Assembly: GCF_037042905.1 (NCBI RefSeq)
Contig: NC_087254.1
Coordinates: forward strand, 11,021,103-11,085,102
Source: Lytechinus pictus
Taxonomy: Eukaryota > Echinodermata > Echinoidea > Temnopleuroida > Toxopneustidae
Direction: 5' to 3'
DNA length: 64,000 nt
The notes beneath the pieces were generated by a model, which was given only the letters and a program-made list of their open reading frames with translations, was not told where the DNA came from and made no database searches. Below are positions 58,568 through 64,000 of the stretch, piece after piece; position 1 is the first letter of the stretch; every line of letters starts with the position of its first letter. Position numbers and translations under genes: made by a program.

Positions 58568-60937
58568 TCAGAAGAAGAAGCCCAGGATCTTGCCACCAAC
58601 GTGTTTTCTCCTCGCCTCCTCGTGATCCATGATACCCCCCGATGTGGTCAGCACGACATACCTGTATAAACACACAGAAAACAATGGAATGCATTGAGAC
58701 AAAGGTCACCAGCAGAATGAATAATGAGGCTTTATATTTCATTAGTGAATGACAGAAGACTCGCACATTTCAACCTTCCATAAGTCACACTATCGCCTAA
58801 TACAAAGCATTATTTTAGACCAGGGGGGTGTTTCACAAAGATTTAAGTATGACTTAAATCGCACTGCACAGGAATCCCGACGCGTACATGATATGCAACG
58901 CGCGATCTCATTGATCAATACGCAGTAGTGCACGTCCTCTTGGCATGATCTGACCAATGCGGTCATGCCTTTTGTACCCCACGCAACTAGGCATTTAATT
59001 TCAACTCTAGTCATACTTGAATCTTTGTGAAACACCCCCCAGAATATGCAAATGTGTGTTCATAATTCTTCGAAGTTGATTTTCGTAACTCTGATTTCTA
59101 CGATCCCAAGAGAATCGACCGAGGCAGAGTTACCTGAAAGTGAAATGTTTCTATCTAAAAATGAAACTCACCCAAATTGTCTAGATGGAAGGAGATTGCT
59201 GGTCCATTTCTCCATGTCTTCGATAGGTACATCAAAGCGAGGACTGATCACACCACACTGTTAAAATGGAACAATTACAATGCACAATGAGTAAATGATG
59301 AGGAATAGATAATCTATTATAACGTGTTTCATTCAAACTCCACTTTTCATGAGAATTGGGTTGGTAAACCAAACGACCCGGGGGCCGTTTCATAAAGCTG
59401 TTCTTAAGTTAAGAGTGACTGGTGATCCTTTCTTACGCGCTAAACCATTGCCAATGAACATGCCATTTAACTCAAGAAAGGATCACCAGTCATTCTTAAA
59501 GTCGCTCATAACTTACGAACAGCTTTATGAAACACCCACCAGGATAGTCTTAATGAGAGGATTTGTCAGACAGTTACCATAGTAAAAGCGCTTCTAAGCA
59601 AATCAAAAGCAAGGAAAGTTGTCAGATCTGATAACTTTTCGATGAAACGCTCACGGAGAGTAGATTTTCTCTCAAATGAATCAAAGTACATGGTAAATCC
59701 TGTTTTTTCCAGAGGAATTTTTCTGTTTTGTTGTTTACATATTGGGTACATGATGGGATGTTCTCTCTGATATGTAAGTTGAGTATTGCATAGTCTCTGC
59801 AAGATTGCTTGTAACTCGGGATTCGTTTCCCACTTCGCTCAGTCAAAAGTAACAAAACATTGACGTCCTTTGCATAGGTCCTTAAAAATCACCTGACTTT
59901 ATTATAATCATAATTGAAATTCAATAGAAAATCATGAAGACACTTTTCAGTATACGCGGTAAATTAACCGTAATTTATACAGGAAATCTGCAAAAATCAG
60001 GGGTTCAACCAATGGTTTTCAAATGCACCTTTGTGAATTCGGGCATTACGTTTAGATGGACTTGACCTTTCAGGTACTTCCAAATATCATGATCAATGAT
60101 TTCAAATTTTGTCTGATTCTAGCCCAAAGTTCATAGAATCTAAAATCTACTAACCTTGTTGAGTCTGCCATTTAGGTTGACAATGATCTTGCCTCCCCTG
60201 TGGTCATCTACGATCTCAAATTCACCAATGTAACCTGAATTTATAAAAGAAAAATAGGCAGCAATAAATAACAGAATAACAGTCATGTTTTGTATGCAAG
60301 ACTTCATGCAAAAATAAAATCAATACCTAACCAACAACATGTATGCAGCAAGTAAATTATGACAAGGCTGCAACACAAATCATCTTGATGTTACTTGGCT
60401 TGCATTAATGTACTACAATGGTGATTTACAACAGAAAATTGACAACAGGATATTAGTGCATCTTCATTCATTTTTCATCCAATGGATTTGGTCTCAACAC
60501 ATTACTAGCATGACCACTGTGAGCAGCTTCATGATTCTCATATTTTTCAGTGAATATTCAGGGACGACCCATGCCATTTTGGAAGACAATCAAATTCGTC
60601 TTCATCCCCTCTCCTCTCTTAAATTGCATAGATTTGGGTTATATCAAAGGAGACAAATGAACTGAATTCTACAGTGGGCGTCATTTTTGTATCAGTGGGG
60701 ATTGATATTCTGTGTGGACATAAGGTCTAGACACAAGCATTCTCCTAACTAAAAGGAATAAAGGTGTTATGGTGAACAAGAACGATTACAAATCATAAAC
60801 TCACCGTGCTTCATCATGACAATGAGGAACTTTTCAGTGACCTTTGAGCATGGCCTGATCAGAACTTGGCGCTTGCATCGCTTCTCGGCATTGCAGATGC
60901 ACCGCAGGGCGTCTGCCAAAACGTTCATTCGCACCAT
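58568..60937 (-). CDS. RPS15A: Small-subunit ribosomal protein S15a (uS8), four coding exons, 130 aa
   Basis: On the minus strand the coding exons are 60937-60805, 60234-60155, 59257-59172 and 58661-58568, all with GT/AG borders and matching phases (393 nt with stop). The protein is a core component of the 40S subunit that binds 18S rRNA. Family signatures present are [11 protein letters not shown] at the N-terminus, [41 protein letters not shown] and the C-terminal GGKILGFFF. Length equals the human protein. The start lies in a strong GCCACCATGG context, and a splice acceptor 6 nt upstream (exon edge 60943) shows that a non-coding first exon exists further right. Three Cys replace usual residues in the CICNAEKRC segment. 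Introns hold one foldback MITE. Confidence 0.95.
58824..59042. mobile_element. Foldback MITE with CAG duplications (RPS15A intron 3)
   Basis: Tips GGGGGTGTTTCACAAAG and CTTTGTGAAACACCCCC are inverted copies with CAG on either side. The interior is GC-richer with an imperfect palindrome. Confidence 0.7.
59385..59545. mobile_element. Foldback MITE (RPS15A intron 2)
   Basis: GGCCGTTTCATAAAGCTGTTC and its inverse GAACAGCTTTATGAAACACC enclose inner arms GGTGATCCTTTCTT / AAGAAAGGATCACC. Same group as 55495-55613. Confidence 0.7.
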
Positions 60938-61019
60938 GGTGGCCTGAATAGGAGACAAAATGAGTATTTATTTAAATGAAAGATGGAATCTTAAAGTCTC
61001 CCCCCCCCCCTCATCAGAC

Positions 61020-63720
61020 AACACTGCAAGTCATAAGAAGTAGATGGTGAACTTGAGGGGGAGCGGATTGAGGTCACAGAATTAGCACTCTCAATTTCTG
61101 CAACTACTGCCTATGTCCCACAGAGGGGACATGAAAAAAGCTGTCATCAGACATAAATATGGACAATCTCAGTTTATCATATCAAGACATGATTTGTCTT
61201 GGTTTATGATATAATCTTGTTTTCTGGGACGATCCTTGTTTTCGGACTGGCACCTCTACTGATGACAAAAGCAAAGAGAGCGTAATCATCCAACCATCAG
61301 CAGATCAGCAAATTTGTCTCACCTTTCTTTTGGTCGAGACTAGGACATTAGCATTAATAGCAATGAATTTAATTAACAATTTTATAATAACATGCATCAT
61401 ATTTCAAAGATTAATTTTACCATCTGCCAACGAAATGCATTTTTTGACACACCTTTTTTTGTTTTAAAAATTGCTTTGGTAGTTTTTTTATTGTTCTTAG
61501 GGGTGATGTGCAATTGAGTGCCAGGCATTATTTAATCACGCATTTACGCAGGATCTAACTCCTCCTGGCCACCATGCATGATTAGGGGGACTTTTTTTGG
61601 CATTTTTTACACTCCATTTGCATTCCATTCCTTTATTTCAGTTCACGTGAAAAACATCCCTTTTCCTGATTTTTTTTTCTAGCAGTAGCATGTGCGGTCT
61701 ACTGTCCACAGCTTTGTGCCTTGTGGATATCAGAAAGCCACCAACTTAAAGATAAATTCCAGTTTTGGTAACGATCTAAAAATGACTTTTTACAGAATCT
61801 AATATAATGACCACCAAAGTGTCTGTTTGTATGAATAAAAAATATGTGCCAAAGGATTCTGGAAGAAATTGTGTGATTGCTGAGAAATAAGCAAAATAAG
61901 CGCGGATTCGGTCACTTCCGTCGGGTCTTTATTTTAGCAATAATAATACACTGTCCCACGTGTGCCTATCTGTGTTGGTGATCTTCAGTGTGAACATTTT
62001 TCAGCGTAGATTTCAAGATTTCACAAAGTTCAGTTTATGTAACTGTACCAGATCTAGATCCTCGATGATATACTGACAATTAAGCCTTGTTTTACAGACT
62101 TTCTCATGAAATCAGTGTTTACTGCAAATACTGGAATTTCTCTTTAATCCATGTAGTCCATTTACTGCTGACAGTGCTGTGCAATTGAGTGCATTATTCT
62201 AACCACGCATTTGCGCAGGATCCAACTCCTGGCCACAATGTATGATTTAGGTCTTAGGAATTAGGCCCATTTAGGGGGACTTTTTTTACTTTTGCCTTTG
62301 GCATTTTTTACACTCCATTCACATTCCATTCTTTCAATTTAGTTCACACAAAAAACATCAAATTTTCCTGCGTTTTTTTTTTCTTGGCTTTGGTTGCAAA
62401 ATGATCTTACAGTTACACAAAGGTCACACTTTTTTATGACACTTTTAGTTTTTCAGCCGAACGAAGGAGTCGATCGTCATGGAATTTTGAGATCGTGATA
62501 CCAGCAAAACCCTTGACCTACTTTTTAGTTTATAGTATCAAGCGAATTTCACTTTGATCTTGCCTTCCGTTTACTAATACTATTCATGATTTTGATTAAT
62601 TTTGTGTGAACTGTGAGAAATTTTTTATTGAAAATCAACTTCATAATTTTAGAAATATGCGCATAATTATGGTCACCCCGTAGGCCTACGTCTTTTCAAT
62701 TTCACTTTTGATTGACGAGTACGAGAGTGGGGCAAACAAATTTCGAAAGGCCAATTTCTGACTGTGCACTGTGCAGAGCCAAATGGTGTGTGTGTAAATC
62801 ATCTCCCACGGAAATTGGTCGTGCAAGAATTACGATGTCGCAGTGCAGTCAAGGCGTGAAAACAGGGAATGGATCACGATCACCGTGCCCGTGCGTGGCC
62901 AACTGGGCCGAGCTGTGTACCTGCCTGCAACGTACTAGTACTCGGCTCGGGGCCCGGCTGGTTACATGTATGTTTACAATACCAGCCAAATTACGGGACG
63001 ATTTTTCACTAATTTTACACATATAACCGTGGCAGGGCATTTTTGACAGGGACGGTACGTAACTGAATCAATGAAAACAAAAAAAATTTCATTCAATTTG
63101 TAATGATTAAATAAGATTCAGAGCGATTTTAATATGCTTTTTAAATTTCAACTAACCCTTGGTACAAGATCGAGATTGGAAAAGGTCGAATAACCCGGAA
63201 GTCATTCCTAGCTCCTTGTTAGTCGTTATTACCAGTCGTTTACACCCCGTTTCTAAAAATAAAACAAAATAAGGCATCACGAACCATTGAAATAATTTCG
63301 GAATGCATTTTACACTAGGGACATATCTGCTCGTTTTCACCTAAAATTGAAGGTCATTTAATTCGTCCGCTGAAAATTTGACAAGCAAAAAAAAAAAGGA
63401 AAAAAAAGAAAAAAAGTGATCACTAATTAAGGGGGGCACACTTTAGTAAAACCGGGTACACACTGTAATATATTGGGTAAAAATGTTACCACCGCGAGGG
63501 TTTGATTATATATGTGGCCAACCAATAGCATTTTATCCAATTGCAGAGGAATATCGTCCAGTAAGGTTAAAAAATAAGCAGCAATTACTTTAGAATGGGC
63601 AAAAATTTAATCACACTGCATGCACAAAAGATATACCCTCATGGCGCACTTTTACCCGATATTTTTAACGTTAGAGTGTAGGTCTATAATTTTCATTATT
63701 ATGCCTCTCAAAAGCCATTA
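61020..63720. other. Right-hand spacer, upstream of RPS15A
   Basis: The non-coding first exon and promoter of RPS15A should lie in or beyond this stretch, but no clear pyrimidine-tract promoter could be placed. It holds a direct duplication (61502-61667 and 62178-62370). A CpG-containing stretch at 62700-63010 is a candidate promoter region. No protein gene recognised. Confidence 0.35.
61502..62370 (+). repeat. Direct duplication of ~160-190 bp
   Basis: GTGCAATTGAGTGC, CACGCATTT(A/G)CGCAGGATC, CCTGGCCAC and AGGGGGACTTTTTTT occur in the same order at 61502-61667 and 62178-62370. The copies are diverged and about 510 bp apart. Confidence 0.7.
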
Positions 63721-63724
63721 AAGC

Positions 63725-63799
63725 AGAGTGGCAGATCCAGGGCAGGGGGGGGGGGACACAGTCGGCCCTTGCCCCCCCCCCCCCCCGGATTCGCCACTG
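63725..63799. mobile_element. Very short hAT-like element with G/C runs
   Basis: CAGAGTGGCAGATCCAGGGC and CCGGATTCGCCACTG are inverted tips around a G run and a C run. Target duplication not clear. Similar tips are seen alone near 54689 and 38150. Confidence 0.45.
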
Positions 63800-64000
63800 C
63801 TTTTAATAATGGATTTTTCTCAAACCTTCACCAATGAAATAAATTGAAATTTAAAATGAATGATTTTTTTTTCAATTTTATATAGATCTAAGATATAGAC
63901 CAATATTTTTACTTTATTTTATTTTTTCTGATATTAATTTTACAACAAACTTTTCTTCAGGGTGAACGTCCCCTTTAAAACGGCTGGCGCGTAATCTACG

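Noticed and set aside
60944-63400. C/D-box snoRNA in the RPS15A 5' region
   Set aside because: TGATGA-like boxes occur on the minus strand (near 61012 and 61145) but no D box at proper distance with terminal stem was found.

Overview
The window is animal nuclear DNA, most likely from an echinoderm and probably a sea urchin. The basis is intron-rich conserved metazoan genes, AT-rich spacers, TACATGTA-rich low-complexity sequence and a very dense load of short inverted-repeat elements, tRNA-derived SINEs and Penelope-type retroelements of the kind common in echinoid genomes. The species assignment is inference; no bacterial, CRISPR or operon-like structure was seen.

Three host genes could be assembled exon by exon. 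(1) SLC25A19, the mitochondrial thiamine pyrophosphate carrier (+, 9690-14474, five coding exons, 327 aa). (2) RANGAP1, the Ran GTPase-activating protein (+, 33506-54039, sixteen coding exons, 571 aa); its last exon (53970-54039) follows a weak donor and is easily missed. (3) RPS15A, small-subunit ribosomal protein uS8 (-, 58568-60937, four coding exons, 130 aa). All three reading frames are closed and all splice phases agree. The genes are housekeeping functions (mitochondrial cofactor import, nuclear transport, translation) and are not obviously linked in one pathway.

The rest is mostly mobile DNA. At the left end (72-4995) lies an apparently complete DNA transposon: 19-bp perfect terminal inverted repeats around one uninterrupted 1232-aa DDE-type transposase with a long basic coiled coil and a duplicated Tudor/chromo-like C-terminal domain. 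At 15.5-20.1 kb an intact 888-aa Penelope-like reverse transcriptase with a GIY-YIG endonuclease sits inside an older element with TAA target duplications. At 22.3-23.6 kb a frameshifted HARBI1-like (PIF/Harbinger) transposase lies beside a 577-bp element with a perfect 9-bp target duplication. Non-autonomous hAT elements (8-bp duplications), TTAA-flanked elements, CWG-flanked Harbinger-like foldbacks and tRNA-derived SINEs fill introns and spacers.

The most unusual structures are a ~1.56-kb foldback element in RANGAP1 intron 1, built of about two dozen ~60-bp units each carrying an 18-bp perfect palindrome and reversing orientation internally (reminiscent of sea-urchin TU elements); a perfect 65-bp inverted repeat at 25.9 kb; and a tandem-repeat element at 24.3-25.3 kb that carries four consensus DR1 nuclear-receptor sites.
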